Notes: generated by a model from the letters alone, not told the origin. Numbered from the stretch's first letter, positions 8,664 to 18,657 are shown. The stretch: 64,000 nucleotides of DNA from Hyphomicrobiales bacterium (GCA_900469625.1 UBXV01000010.1:166469-230468); one strand, 5' to 3'. Numbers and translations are program-made.

Positions 8664-9686
8664 GTGAAGAAAATCGGTTTCCTCTCCTTCGGCCATTGGA
8701 CCCCCTCCTCCCAGTCGCAGACCCGCTCGGCCGGCGATGCGCTGCTGCAGTCGATCGATCTTTCGGTTGCGGCAGAAGAACTTGGCGCCGATGGCGCCTA
8801 TTTCCGCGTCCACCATTTCGCCCGGCAGCTGGCCTCGCCCTTCCCGCTGCTGGCCGCCGTCGGCGCCCGCACGAAGCGCATCGAGATCGGTACGGCCGTC
8901 ATCGACATGCGCTACGAGAACCCGCTTTACATGGCGGAAGACGCCGGGGCGGCCGACCTGATATCCGGCTCGCGTCTGCAGCTCGGTCTCAGCCGCGGAT
9001 CGCCCGAGCAGGTGATCGATGGCTGGCGCTATTTCGGCTATGTGCCCGAGGATGGCGCATCGGATGCCGACATGGGCCGCAGCCACACGGAAGTGTTTCT
9101 CGAGGCGCTGAAGGGCAACGGCTTCGGCCAGCCGAACCCGCGACCGATGTTTCCCAACCCGCCGGGGCTTTTGCGGCTCGAACCGCATTCGGAGGGATTG
9201 CGCGACCGGATCTGGTGGGGATCAAGCTCGAACGCCACCGCCATCTGGGCAGCAAAGCTCGGCATGAACCTGCAGAGCTCGACGCTGAAGGACGACGAGA
9301 CCGGCGAGCCGTTCCATGTCCAGCAAGCAGCCCAGATCCGCGCCTATCGGCAGGCCTGGAAGGAAGCGGGACACACCCGCACGCCCCGGGTCTCCGTCAG
9401 CCGCAGCATCTTTGCCATCGTCGACGACCGCGACCGCGCCTATTTCGGCCGGAGCGGCAAGGAAGAGGACACCATCGGCTTCATCGACGACAAGACGCGG
9501 GCGATCTTCGGGCGATCCTATGCCGCCGAACCTGATGTGCTGATCAAGCAGCTGGCCGGCGACGAGGCCGTGGCCGAAGCCGACACCCTGCTGTTGACCG
9601 TGCCGAATCAGCTCGGCGTCGACTACAACGCCCATGTCATCGAGGCGATCCTGAAGCACGTGGCGCCGGCGCTCAGCTGGCGCTGA
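8664..9686 (+). CDS. LLM-class (luciferase-like) flavin-dependent oxidoreductase
   Basis: The reading starts best at GTG 8664 (VKKIGFLSFGHW), which matches the usual family N-terminus; in-frame ATGs at 8616 and further upstream would add an unlikely leader. The 340-aa TIM-barrel protein carries AAEELGADGAYFRVHHFARQ, IEIGTAVIDMRYENPLYMAEDAG and LQLGLSRGSPEQVIDG, the FMN/F420-type luciferase-like monooxygenase landmarks. It would oxidise a small substrate using reduced flavin. The gene appears monocistronic. The substrate is unknown. Confidence 0.85.
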   Translation: MKKIGFLSFGHWTPSSQSQTRSAGDALLQSIDLSVAAEELGADGAYFRVHHFARQLASPFPLLAAVGARTKRIEIGTAVIDMRYENPLYMAEDAGAADLISGSRLQLGLSRGSPEQVIDGWRYFGYVPEDGASDADMGRSHTEVFLEALKGNGFGQPNPRPMFPNPPGLLRLEPHSEGLRDRIWWGSSSNATAIWAAKLGMNLQSSTLKDDETGEPFHVQQAAQIRAYRQAWKEAGHTRTPRVSVSRSIFAIVDDRDRAYFGRSGKEEDTIGFIDDKTRAIFGRSYAAEPDVLIKQLAGDEAVAEADTLLLTVPNQLGVDYNAHVIEAILKHVAPALSWR

Positions 9687-9739
9687 GCAACGGCGTGCCG
9701 CCATCATGGCGCGCCTCTCGACTGGCGTCCGCCCTATTG

Positions 9740-9779
9740 CCGAAGTAGAGCGCCGGGCCGGCCCGGCGCTCTACTTCGG
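9740..9779. terminator. 40-bp perfect palindrome between convergent genes
   Basis: Bases 9740-9759 and 9760-9779 are exact reverse complements with no spacer, so either strand can fold a stem of about 18 bp. It lies between the stop of the flavoenzyme gene (9686) and the stop of the convergent OsmC gene (9791). Neither side has a real T-tract, so it would act as a bidirectional stem terminator or transcript-end stabiliser. Confidence 0.6.
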
Positions 9780-9790
9780 GCAACGTTTCG

Positions 9791-10222
9791 TCAAGCCAGA
9801 CCGACGTCGAGTGTGATCGGCACGGCACCGAGTGCCTTGGAGACAGGGCACCCGGCCTTTGCCTTGTTTGCGAGTTCGGTAAACTTGGCGAGATCGGCGC
9901 CCGGCACGCGGCCTTTCAGCGACAGGTGGATTGCCGTGATGGCAAAGCCGTCTGCAACGGATTCGAGCGTCACCTTGGCGGTCGTTTCCATGCTCTCGGC
10001 CGTGAGCCCCGCCTCTCCCAGGATCAACGACAATGCCATGGTGAAACAGCCGGCGTGAGCGGCACCGATGAGTTCCTCCGGATTGGTGCCTGCAACGCCC
10101 TCGAAACGCGCCGCAAAGCCATAGGGATAGTCCTTGAGCGCGCCACTCTGGGTCGAAATCTGCCCCTTGCCGTCCTTGAGGCCGCCAGCCCACTTTGCCT
10201 GTCCAGTGCGGTTGATCTGCAT
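9791..10222 (-). CDS. OsmC-family peroxiredoxin
   Basis: ATG 10222 has a strong GGAGATGGAGC site just upstream. The 143-aa product is a typical OsmC peroxiredoxin: it has both catalytic cysteines, Cys59 (GAAHAGCFTMAL) and Cys125 (KAGCPVSKAL), and the NPEELIGAAHAGCF signature. Such enzymes reduce organic hydroperoxides in the cytoplasm. It is transcribed alone and is divergent from the symporter gene. No OhrR/MarR regulator gene is adjacent. Confidence 0.92.
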   Translation of the reverse strand: MQINRTGQAKWAGGLKDGKGQISTQSGALKDYPYGFAARFEGVAGTNPEELIGAAHAGCFTMALSLILGEAGLTAESMETTAKVTLESVADGFAITAIHLSLKGRVPGADLAKFTELANKAKAGCPVSKALGAVPITLDVGLA

Positions 10223-10508
10223 GCTCCATCTCCTACCGTTAAAATCCACGGCGTTGCAGATAGCGCGGTATCGACGGATTGCCATGACGATGCACGGATT
10301 TACCGGCCACGAAAGACATGGCGAGCGGGAGTTCTTCCATCCCGTTTAACGCTGCCACACCCGTTTGCCGGCCCGGAAAATTATTCCACCTATTGTTCCT
10401 CACGCGCCAAACGGTTGCTTAAACTGGCTTGCAACCTTGACTATTTTGCCCTCGCTGCGGACGATGCCTCCCTCACGCTCCGCTCCACCAATCAATCGAG
10501 TGTAAATC

Positions 10509-11867
10509 GTGTCCCAAGCTTCCATCAAATCCCCGCCGAAGCCGTTCTACCTGTCCTTCGGTTTCCAGGTTCTGGCCGCCATGGTCATCGGGCTGCTGCT
10601 CGGTCTCATCGCCCGCAACATGGGCGCCGACGCCGCCGGCACCCCCAACTGGCTGACCGTTACATTGCAGACGATCGGCTCGATCTTCGTGCAGCTTCTG
10701 CGCGCGCTCGTCCCGCCGCTCATCTTCACCGCAATCGTTGCCTCGATCGCCAATCTGGCAACGCTGCAGAATGCGGCAAAGCTGGTCTGGCAGACGCTGC
10801 TCTGGTTCGCGATCACCTCGCTGATCGCAGTCGTCATCGCCATCGCGCTCGGCCTCATCATCGAGCCCGGCATCGGCTCGGCCGTGTCGCAGGAAGCGGC
10901 CAAGGCACCCTCGTATTCCGGCTCCTGGCTCGACTTCCTCAAAGGCCTCGTCCCGGCCAACATCCTGGGCCTGGAGGCGAGCACCAAACTGACGGAGGGA
11001 AGCGCCAGCACGTCGCTGAACTTCAACGTGCTGCAGATCCTCGTCGTTTCCATCGTCTTCGGCGCCGCCGCGCTGAAAGCCGGCGACGCGGCCAAGCCGT
11101 TCCTCGCCTTCAACCAGTCGCTGCTCGTCATCGTTCGCAAGATCCTCTGGTGGGTCATTCGCCTGACGCCGCTCGGCACCATCGGCCTGCTCGGCCGCGC
11201 CGTGGCGCAATATGGCTGGGGAACGCTGGCGCAGCTCGGCTGGTACGCTGCCGCCGTCTATATCGGCCTCGCCATCGTACTGTTCGTCGTCTATCCGGCA
11301 CTCCTGATCGCGCATGGCCTGAAGCCCTCGCGCTTCTTTGCTGGCGCATGGCCGGCGATCCAGCTCGCCTTCGTCTCGCGCTCGTCGGTCGGCACCCTGC
11401 CGGTCACCGAAACGGTGACGGAAAAGAGCCTCGGCGTACCGCGCGAATATGCCGCCTTTGCCGTGCCGCTCGGCGCGACGACCAAGATGGACGGTTGCGC
11501 CGCGATCTACCCGGCGATCTCGGCGATCTTCATTGCCCAGTTCTTCGGCGTGCCACTCGGCATCCAGGAATATGTGCTGATCGTCTTCGTCTCCGTGCTC
11601 GGCTCGGCCGCGACCGCCGGCCTCACGGGTGCCACCGTGATGCTGACGCTGACGCTGTCGACACTTGGCCTGCCCCTCGAAGGTGTCGGCCTGCTGCTCG
11701 CCATCGATCCGATCCTCGACATGGGCCGCACCGCCGTCAACGTCGCCGGACAGGCGCTGGTGCCGACGATCGTTGCCAAGCGCGAAGGCATTCTCGACGA
11801 GACCGTCTACAATGGCGGCGGATCCATCGAGGATCCGGAACCGGTCGCCGGTCTCCAGGCTGCCTGA
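10509..11867 (+). CDS. dicarboxylate/amino-acid:cation symporter (DAACS family)
   Basis: A 452-aa integral membrane protein beginning at GTG 10509. It carries the DAACS hallmarks: LVPPLIFTAIVASI in the first half, SRSSVGTLPVTET as the hairpin 1 serine-rich motif, GATTKMDGCAAIYPAISAIF as the NMDGT-type motif, and LLAIDPILDMGRTAVNVAGQAL in the last helix. These regions bind the Na+ or H+ and the substrate. The LP-V-T and KMDG variants resemble the GltP/amino-acid branch more than DctA, so glutamate/aspartate or a related acid is likely. A strong terminator follows, so the gene is its own unit. Confidence 0.88.
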   Translation: MSQASIKSPPKPFYLSFGFQVLAAMVIGLLLGLIARNMGADAAGTPNWLTVTLQTIGSIFVQLLRALVPPLIFTAIVASIANLATLQNAAKLVWQTLLWFAITSLIAVVIAIALGLIIEPGIGSAVSQEAAKAPSYSGSWLDFLKGLVPANILGLEASTKLTEGSASTSLNFNVLQILVVSIVFGAAALKAGDAAKPFLAFNQSLLVIVRKILWWVIRLTPLGTIGLLGRAVAQYGWGTLAQLGWYAAAVYIGLAIVLFVVYPALLIAHGLKPSRFFAGAWPAIQLAFVSRSSVGTLPVTETVTEKSLGVPREYAAFAVPLGATTKMDGCAAIYPAISAIFIAQFFGVPLGIQEYVLIVFVSVLGSAATAGLTGATVMLTLTLSTLGLPLEGVGLLLAIDPILDMGRTAVNVAGQALVPTIVAKREGILDETVYNGGGSIEDPEPVAGLQAA

Positions 11868-11887
11868 CCGCATACACACACGAAAAG

Positions 11888-11913
11888 GGCCGGCAGCTAT
11901 GCCGGCCTTTTTT
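11888..11913 (+). terminator. rho-independent terminator of the symporter gene
   Basis: GGCCGGCA (11888-11895), loop GCTA, TGCCGGCC (11900-11907), then six T residues. It starts 20 bp after the symporter stop and is a textbook intrinsic terminator for the plus strand. Confidence 0.9.
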
Positions 11914-12139
11914 GTTTCCCCGCCGTTCTGCCCCTTGCGGCCGAGCACCCCGGCCGATCGTCGCGCGGCCATGGCGAACCGAATCCCTCCCGGTTTTTGC
12001 CCACGCGATCCGCCGGCCTCGACGCGGGTTAAATCTTTGTAACTTGCTGCAAAAGCCTGGATGCGCCAGTTGTTGTAGCCATATGCATTGGTAATGGAGC
12101 GGTTTTCGTCCGCGTCGCAACTTCGAAGGAGTTCGGCCG

Positions 12140-13345
12140 ATGCCAAAGCGGTTCGTCATCGTCATCATCGCGGGCGCGCTATGCGCGGCTGCCCTCGCCC
12201 TGAGCGTCGGCCGATGGAGCGGTCCGCCGCCAGAGGCAAGCTTGCCGACGCGCGTGGTCAGCCTTGAGGCCGGCCACGCGCGGGCTGGCGGCGCAACCGT
12301 TGCCGTCACGGTGGCGAATGCACAACTCAAGGACTTCCCGATCGTGCTCAGCACCTTCGGCAACGTTCAGGCGCCAGACACCGTGGCGATCGGTGCCCGC
12401 ACCGCGAGCCAGATCACCGCCATCCACGTCAAGGACGGCCAGATGGTCAAGGCGGGTGACCTGCTTTTCACCCTCGACGATCGCGCTGCCAAAGCCCAGC
12501 TGGCGCGCGACCGCGCCGTTCTCGTCAAGGATACCGCGCTGCTTGCCGACGCGACGGCGGAGCTGGAGCGCGCGAGAACGTTGCGCGACGACAAGAACGG
12601 CACCCAGCAGGCCTACGACACGGCCCAGTCGGTCCAGCAGTCCGCGCAGGCGACCGTCGACGCCGACAACGCGACCATTGATGCCGACCTGGTTGCCTTG
12701 AGCCTGCTTCAGATCAATGCGCCGATCGATGGCCGGCTTGGCGCCGTCCAGGTGACAGTGGGTGACCTCGTCGGTACGTCGACGAACACGCAGAATACGC
12801 TTGTGACGATCACCGCGATCAACCCGATTGACGTCGTCTTCCGCGTTCCCGAGGATCGCCTGCAGACGTTCAAGACGCTGCTCGACACCGACAAGCCGCC
12901 GCGGGTCAAGGCGAAGACGAACAATACCGACACCGTCATCGCCGAAGGCGTTGTCGACTTCATCGATTCCGCCGTGGACGCGACCTCCGGCACGATTGCG
13001 ATGCGTGCCAGCTTTGCCAATGACGAACAGAAGCTCTGGCCCGGCCAATATGTCGATGTCGACGTCGAACAGGGCACGCTGGCGCAAACGCCGGTTATTC
13101 CGGCAGTTGCGATCCAGACCGGACAGAACGGCCCTTTCGTCTATAAGGTGAAGGCCGATAGCTCCGTCGAAGTGCGCCCGATCGTCGTTGCCGCCAACGA
13201 CGGAACGGATGCGGCCGTCAATTCGGGCCTGGCGGCGGGCGACAAGGTCGTCACCGAAGGCCAATCCCGCCTGAAGGCGGGTGATCTCGTATCCATCGCG
13301 CCGAACGCCGGCACATCCCCGATCAATGGACTAGCGCTTCCTTGA
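12140..13345 (+). CDS. RND efflux periplasmic adaptor (HlyD/MdtA type)
   Basis: ATG 12140 has GAAGGAG upstream. The 401-aa protein begins with an N-terminal membrane anchor or signal (FVIVIIAGALCAAALAL). The lipoyl half-motifs follow (GARTASQITAIHVKDGQMVKAGDLLFTLDD and QINAPIDGRLG), flanking a short alpha-hairpin (ARDRAVLVKD...TVDADNATIDADL), then the beta-barrel (VPEDRLQTF, ATSGTIAMRASFAND...LWPGQYVDV). It links the inner-membrane RND pump to an outer-membrane channel. The pump gene follows 49 bp downstream. No outer-membrane factor gene is nearby, so a shared TolC is implied. Confidence 0.92.
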   Translation: MPKRFVIVIIAGALCAAALALSVGRWSGPPPEASLPTRVVSLEAGHARAGGATVAVTVANAQLKDFPIVLSTFGNVQAPDTVAIGARTASQITAIHVKDGQMVKAGDLLFTLDDRAAKAQLARDRAVLVKDTALLADATAELERARTLRDDKNGTQQAYDTAQSVQQSAQATVDADNATIDADLVALSLLQINAPIDGRLGAVQVTVGDLVGTSTNTQNTLVTITAINPIDVVFRVPEDRLQTFKTLLDTDKPPRVKAKTNNTDTVIAEGVVDFIDSAVDATSGTIAMRASFANDEQKLWPGQYVDVDVEQGTLAQTPVIPAVAIQTGQNGPFVYKVKADSSVEVRPIVVAANDGTDAAVNSGLAAGDKVVTEGQSRLKAGDLVSIAPNAGTSPINGLALP

Positions 13346-13394
13346 ACACCAGCCGGGCTGTCACATGGCTCAGCCGCAATGGATGTAAAAGCTC

Positions 13395-16300
13395 ATGTCT
13401 CTTTCCGAGTTCTGCATTCGCCGACCGGTCGCAACCATCCTGTTGTCGCTGGCCCTGACCATCGCCGGAATCTTCGGCTATCTGGCATTGCCGATTGCAG
13501 CGCTGCCACGCACCGACTTTCCCGTTATCACTGTTTCAGCGACATTGCCCGGCGCGTCGCCCGACACGATGGCAAGTTCGGTTGCCACGCCTCTGATCAA
13601 GCAGATCGCCACGATCGCCGGCATCGACACGATCTCGACGACGAACGCGCTCGGCTCCACCTCCATTTCCATCCAGTTCGTGCTCGGGCGCGATATCGAT
13701 GCGGCAGCCGCCGACGTCCAGGCCGCGATCACGCGGACACAACGGGCCCTCCCGCAGGACATGCCGTCACCGCCGAGCTACCGCAAGAGCAACCCGGCCG
13801 ATGCACCGGTGCTACTGCTTGCGCTGAAGAGCCAGACCGTGCCCCTGACCGATCTCGACGCCATCGCGCAGCAGGTGATCTCGCCGACACTGTCGACGCT
13901 CGACGGCGTCGCGGAAGTCTCGATCCTCGGCAGCCAGGAATTTGCCGTGCGGATCCAGATCGACCCGGATGCGCTCGCCGCGCGCGGCATTTCGCTTGCA
14001 AATCTCCAGGCGGCGGTTGCAGCCGCCAACGACAATTCGCCCCTCGGCACCGTGCAGTCCTCCGGACGGCAGATGGCGATCGTCGCCAATACCCAGCTCG
14101 ACAATGCGGCCGCTTTCTCGAAAATCATCATCAGGACCGATGCGGGCAAGGCGGTGCGCCTTGCCGACGTCACCAAGGTGATCGATTCCGTCGCCAACAA
14201 CCAGACCGCCAGCTGGCACGACGGTTCACGCGCCATCATCCTGGCCATCCAGCGCCAGCCGGATGCCAACACCGTGGCGGTTGTCGACAAGGTCATGACC
14301 GTGCTTCCGACGCTCCGGCAGTCGCTTCCCGCGGCCGCTTCGATCGAAACGCTGAACGACCGTTCCAGCTCGGTGCGCGGCGCCGTCCGCGATGTTCAGT
14401 TCACGCTGATCTTGACCATCGGCCTCGTCATCCTTGTCATTTTCGTCTTCGTGCGGCGCCTCTGGGCAACGCTCATTCCCGCACTGGCCGTGCCCATCTC
14501 CATCATCGCGACATTCGCGGCGATGTATGCGCTCGGCTTTTCGATCGACAACATCTCGCTGATGGCGCTGACGCTGTCCGTCGGCCTTGTGGTCGACGAT
14601 GCCATCGTGATGCTCGAAAACATCGTGCGCCATGCGGACGAAGACCGGAAGGGATACTTCGAAGCGGCGCTCACGGGATCGAGCGAAATTGGCTTCACCA
14701 TCATCGCAATCTCGCTGTCGCTCGTCGCGGTGTTCATCCCGGTTCTGCTGATGGGAGGCGTGATCGGGCGGATCTTCAACGAATTTGCGATCGTCGTCTC
14801 CGTCGCCATCCTCGCCTCCGCCTTCGTATCGCTGACCTTGACGCCGATGCTGGCGGCGCGCCTTCCCGACAGGAAAGATGGCCCGAAGAGCGGTGCGTTC
14901 GCCGGGATCGATGCGGCGTTCGAGCGCGGCTTCGCTGCCATCGTCGCGGGCTACGACCGCCTGCTCGGCCTTTGTCTTGGCGCAAGGCCATTGATGCTTT
15001 TTCTGTTCTTCGCAACGCTCGCCATCAGCGCCTACCAGATCATGACGATCCCGAAGGGTTTTTTCCCACAGGAGGATATCGGCCAATTGCAGGTGACCAC
15101 GCAGGCACGCGAAGACGTCTCGTTCCAGGCGATGTCGGATCTGCAGGCCAAGGTCGAAGCGGTTTTTGCGCAATCGCCCTATGTGGCTCATGTCGCCAGT
15201 TCCGTCGGCTCAGGTGGCGGCGGCGCCACCGCGCTCAACGCCGGTCGGTTGTTCGTCGAGCTGAAGGCCAGGGACCAGCGCCCGCCGTTGCAAAAAGTCC
15301 TGTCCGATCTGCGCACCGAGCTTGCCCGCATCCCGGGCATTCGCAGCTACATGACACCGGTGCAAAACCTGTCGGTCGGCGCCCGTGCCTCGTCCAGCCA
15401 GTATCAACTGGTCGTGCAAAGCCTGGACGAACCGCAAATGAACGAGTGGGCTCAGAAGCTGGCGGATGCGATGCGGGAGGATCGCGCCTTCTTCACCGAC
15501 GTCAACACAGACCTGCAGAACAACGCGCCGCAGACGCGGCTCGTCGTCGACAGGGACAAGGCCGCCGTCCTCGGCGTGTCCGCCAGCCTGCTGCGCACGA
15601 CGCTCTATGGCGGTTTCGGCAGCGAGCAGATTTCGACGATCTACACGCCGAGCGACAGCTATGACGTGATCATGGAGCTCGACCCCGGCATCGTCTGGTC
15701 GCCGGACAAGCTGGCGCAGTTGCAGATCCCGACCGCCCAGGGCGGCCTTGTTCCGCTCGGCGCGTTTGCAAGGGTCGAGACCGTCTCAGGCCCGCTGACC
15801 ATCAACCAGCTCGGCCAGCTGCCGGCAGTGACCATTTCCTACAACCTGCCGTCCGGCGTGGCGCTCGGCGACACGATCCGGCAGATCGACCAGCTGAAAG
15901 ACCGCATCGGCGTGCCGCCTGGCGTCAGCACGCGCTATTATGGCACCGCGCAGCTGTTTCAGGATGCAGCCGCCAATCAGGGGCTGCTGATTCTGGCAGC
16001 TGTCGTCACGATCTACATCGTGCTCGGCGTGCTCTACGAGAGCTTCATTCATCCACTGACCGTGCTGTCGGGCCTTCCGTCGGCGGCGTCGGGTGCGCTG
16101 CTTGCCCTCAGTCTCTTCGGCTTCGACCTGTCGATCATCGCGGTCATCGGCCTCCTGATGCTGATCGGGATCGTGAAGAAGAACGCGATCATGATGATCG
16201 ACGTCGCTTTGTCACTTCAGCGCAGCGGCCTTACCGCCGGTGAGGCGATCCGCCAGGCCTGCCTCCTGCGCTTCCGCCCGATCATGATGACATCGCTCGC

Positions 16301-16520
16301 CGCCATCATGAGCACGCTGCCGATTGCGCTTGGCAGCGGCGCAAGCGCCGAGCTGCGCCAGCCGCTCGGGGTCGCCGTCGTCGGCGGGCTCGTCGTCTCG
16401 CAGGTCCTGACCTTGTTCGTCACGCCGGTCATCTACCTCTACATGGAAGATCTATCGAACGGGCTGCGGCGATTGCGCCGCGCCGTCCCGCGTCGCCCGC
16501 AAACCAGCGAGACGGCATAG
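13395..16520 (+). CDS. RND efflux permease (HAE1/MdtB-AcrB family)
   Basis: The 1041-aa length is the family standard. It starts MSLSEFCIRRPVATILLSLAL and has the two repeats of TM1 plus a large porter loop plus five TMs. Proton-relay residues are present: Asp401-Asp402 (VGLVVDDAIVMLEN) in TM4 and Lys929 (IGIVKKNAIMMID) in TM10. The N-terminal Thr/Pro loop (GYLALPIAALPRTDFPVI) also fits. With the adaptor it would export lipophilic drugs, detergents or metabolites using the proton gradient. No local repressor gene is seen. Long open frames antisense to it are codon-bias shadows. Confidence 0.95.
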   Translation: MSLSEFCIRRPVATILLSLALTIAGIFGYLALPIAALPRTDFPVITVSATLPGASPDTMASSVATPLIKQIATIAGIDTISTTNALGSTSISIQFVLGRDIDAAAADVQAAITRTQRALPQDMPSPPSYRKSNPADAPVLLLALKSQTVPLTDLDAIAQQVISPTLSTLDGVAEVSILGSQEFAVRIQIDPDALAARGISLANLQAAVAAANDNSPLGTVQSSGRQMAIVANTQLDNAAAFSKIIIRTDAGKAVRLADVTKVIDSVANNQTASWHDGSRAIILAIQRQPDANTVAVVDKVMTVLPTLRQSLPAAASIETLNDRSSSVRGAVRDVQFTLILTIGLVILVIFVFVRRLWATLIPALAVPISIIATFAAMYALGFSIDNISLMALTLSVGLVVDDAIVMLENIVRHADEDRKGYFEAALTGSSEIGFTIIAISLSLVAVFIPVLLMGGVIGRIFNEFAIVVSVAILASAFVSLTLTPMLAARLPDRKDGPKSGAFAGIDAAFERGFAAIVAGYDRLLGLCLGARPLMLFLFFATLAISAYQIMTIPKGFFPQEDIGQLQVTTQAREDVSFQAMSDLQAKVEAVFAQSPYVAHVASSVGSGGGGATALNAGRLFVELKARDQRPPLQKVLSDLRTELARIPGIRSYMTPVQNLSVGARASSSQYQLVVQSLDEPQMNEWAQKLADAMREDRAFFTDVNTDLQNNAPQTRLVVDRDKAAVLGVSASLLRTTLYGGFGSEQISTIYTPSDSYDVIMELDPGIVWSPDKLAQLQIPTAQGGLVPLGAFARVETVSGPLTINQLGQLPAVTISYNLPSGVALGDTIRQIDQLKDRIGVPPGVSTRYYGTAQLFQDAAANQGLLILAAVVTIYIVLGVLYESFIHPLTVLSGLPSAASGALLALSLFGFDLSIIAVIGLLMLIGIVKKNAIMMIDVALSLQRSGLTAGEAIRQACLLRFRPIMMTSLAAIMSTLPIALGSGASAELRQPLGVAVVGGLVVSQVLTLFVTPVIYLYMEDLSNGLRRLRRAVPRRPQTSETA

Positions 16521-16764
16521 GAAACCCGCGCGGAAAGAAAGTTGGGCGTGTGTCACAATCCCTAAAAAACCCAAGTGGATTATGGCCGGATTTTGTCGTC
16601 AACTCTGACAATAAACTTACTTTTATTTAACGTGACCATAAAGAAACGCGGATGTATAAATCTATTGAGACTGAATACTGCCGACGATAGAGTATATCGC
16701 GACGCGACGGTATGAGACAGTCTAACCTGGAAGCTTTACTCTTCCGCCGACAATGGAGCTGCAC

Positions 16765-17007
16765 ATGCGCTCGCTCTTGACATCCGTTGCAGTTGCAACC
16801 CTTCTCCTGGCCACGTCGATCCAGACGGCCGCAGCCTATGTGGATCCGGGCGATTACTACCCCGGCATCACCAATCACCCTGAAGACATGATGCCGGCCA
16901 TGACCGCGCCGACGATGCCGGCAAAGCCGGCTCATCACCAGGCCGCCGTCAGCCACAGCCACAAGCAACTGCGCACCGGCAGCCATCACCCGACCAGCCA
17001 AGGCTGA
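16765..17007 (+). CDS. small secreted His/Pro-rich protein
   Basis: The start is set at ATG 16765 (MRSLLTSVAVATLLLATSIQTAAA) because GGAG lies seven bases before it; ATG 16753 is in frame but lies upstream of that site. The 80-aa precursor has a clean signal peptide cut near AAA-YVDPG. The mature ~56 residues are short, with a His-rich tail (PAHHQAAVSHSHKQL). No family was recognised. The 240-bp AT-rich upstream region suggests its own promoter. The His content would permit metal binding, which is only a guess. Confidence 0.6.
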   Translation: MRSLLTSVAVATLLLATSIQTAAAYVDPGDYYPGITNHPEDMMPAMTAPTMPAKPAHHQAAVSHSHKQLRTGSHHPTSQG

Positions 17008-17115
17008 TCTCCGACTTTTACCGTAGCACCGGGACATCGAAGCCGAGCGCCTCTGCGGCATGGCGCTCGCAGCCCCCTTGCCGTTGCCATGCCGAACACA
17101 GAAAGGAACGACGTC

Positions 17116-18657
17116 ATGTCGAGCATTCTTCGCAAGCACCGCGTGGCCGCACTTCTTGGCGCGGCCTTAATCGCAGCCCCGATCGCCCTCACGATCGTCG
17201 TGGGCGGCCAGACGGCCCAGGCTGCATCGCCGCCCCTGCCCGGCATTGCCGGCCCGGTCGCGCCCGGCGGCTCGTTCGCGCCGATCGTGTCGGCGGACAA
17301 GCCCGCCGTCGTGACGATCATGACGACGATGAAGGCCGAGACCGTCAGTTCGGACCAGACGTCGCCCTTCGGCGGCGATAGCCCGTTCGACCAGCAGTTC
17401 CGGCAGTTCTTCGGCGATCGCGGATCCCCGCTGCCTGGCGGCGGCCGGCAACAGCAACAACAACAGCCGCAACAAAAGGCCGAGGCGCTCGGCTCCGGCT
17501 TCATCGTCTCGCCCGACGGCTATATCGTCACCAACAATCACGTCATCGACCATGCGCTCGCCATCAAGGTGACACTCGACGATGGCACCGAGGTGCCCGC
17601 GACCCTGGTCGGCGCCGACCCGAAGTCTGACCTTGCGGTCATCAAGATCGATGCCCCGCATCCGCTTGCAACCGTTACCTGGGGTGATTCCGCGACGCTT
17701 CGCGCCGGCGACCAGATTCTGGCGATCGGCAACCCCTTCGGCATCGGCACGACGGTGACCGCCGGCATCGTTTCCGCCCGTGGCCGCGATCTCCACAGCG
17801 GCCCCTATGACGACTTCATCCAGATCGACGCCCCGATCAATCACGGCAATTCGGGCGGTCCCCTTGTCGACCTCCAAGGACACGTGGTCGGCATCAACAC
17901 GGCCATCTACTCGCCCAATGGCGGCAGTGTCGGTGTGGGCTTTGCCATCCCGTCGGATCAGGCCCAGACCGTCGTTGACAAGCTGATCAAGGACGGCGCA
18001 ATCGAGCACGGTTTCATCGGCGTCCAGATCCAGCCGGTCACCGCTGACGTCGCCGACGCCATCGGCCTCGCAACGGCCAACGGCGCCCTGGTTGCCAATG
18101 TCAGCGATGGCGCACCGGCATCGGAAGCCGGCGTGAAGGCAGGCGATGTCATCACCGCGCTTGGCGGCAAGGCGATCAGTTCGCCGAGAGATCTGTCCCG
18201 CATGGTCGCCGACCTTGCGCCCGGCGCCAAGGAAAGCCTCACCGTCTGGCGAAGCGGCCAAAGCCAGGACCTGACGATCACCATCGCCGCCAATGCGAGC
18301 GACGGCAAGCAGGCGACGGACGAAACCGGAAGCAAGCCCAATCCCGCCGGCCTGCATGTACCGACGATCGGTATCGGACTGGGCGACATCACCAAGGCCG
18401 TTCGCCAGGCGCTCAACCTGCCGCGTGGCGAGGCCGGTGCGGTCATCGAGAGTGTCGCGCCTGACAAGCCCGCAGCCGATGCCGGCCTGCAGCCCGGCGA
18501 CATCATCGTCTCGGTCAACCAGAAGCCAGTCAAGTCGGCGGAAGAGACCAGGGCTGCCGTATCGGAAGCCGGTAAATCCGGCCGCAAGTCCGTTCTGCTC
18601 CTGGTGCAAAGACAGGATAGCCAGACTTTCGTTGCCGTGCCCTTCTCCCTCGGTTGA
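17116..18657 (+). CDS. degP: Do-family periplasmic serine protease (DegP/HtrA)
   Basis: ATG 17116 (MSSILRKHRVAALLGAAL) has AGGAA upstream and gives a signal peptide ending near AQA; an ATG nine codons earlier is less likely. The catalytic triad is complete: His142 (NNHVIDHA), Asp172 (KSDLAVIKID) and Ser246 (NHGNSGGPL). A Gln-rich linker lies before the protease core, as in other rhizobial DegP proteins. Two PDZ domains follow (about 290-385 and 430-510). The 513-aa protein would degrade or chaperone misfolded envelope proteins. A stem-loop 21 bp after the stop may end the transcript. Confidence 0.95.
   Translation: MSSILRKHRVAALLGAALIAAPIALTIVVGGQTAQAASPPLPGIAGPVAPGGSFAPIVSADKPAVVTIMTTMKAETVSSDQTSPFGGDSPFDQQFRQFFGDRGSPLPGGGRQQQQQQPQQKAEALGSGFIVSPDGYIVTNNHVIDHALAIKVTLDDGTEVPATLVGADPKSDLAVIKIDAPHPLATVTWGDSATLRAGDQILAIGNPFGIGTTVTAGIVSARGRDLHSGPYDDFIQIDAPINHGNSGGPLVDLQGHVVGINTAIYSPNGGSVGVGFAIPSDQAQTVVDKLIKDGAIEHGFIGVQIQPVTADVADAIGLATANGALVANVSDGAPASEAGVKAGDVITALGGKAISSPRDLSRMVADLAPGAKESLTVWRSGQSQDLTITIAANASDGKQATDETGSKPNPAGLHVPTIGIGLGDITKAVRQALNLPRGEAGAVIESVAPDKPAADAGLQPGDIIVSVNQKPVKSAEETRAAVSEAGKSGRKSVLLLVQRQDSQTFVAVPFSLG

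Noticed and set aside
10473..12146. A 557-codon open frame antisense to the symporter gene
   Set aside because: The plus strand encodes a complete DAACS symporter with all motifs. The antisense product is Arg/Asp/Gly-rich with no family features, as expected from GC-rich codon bias.
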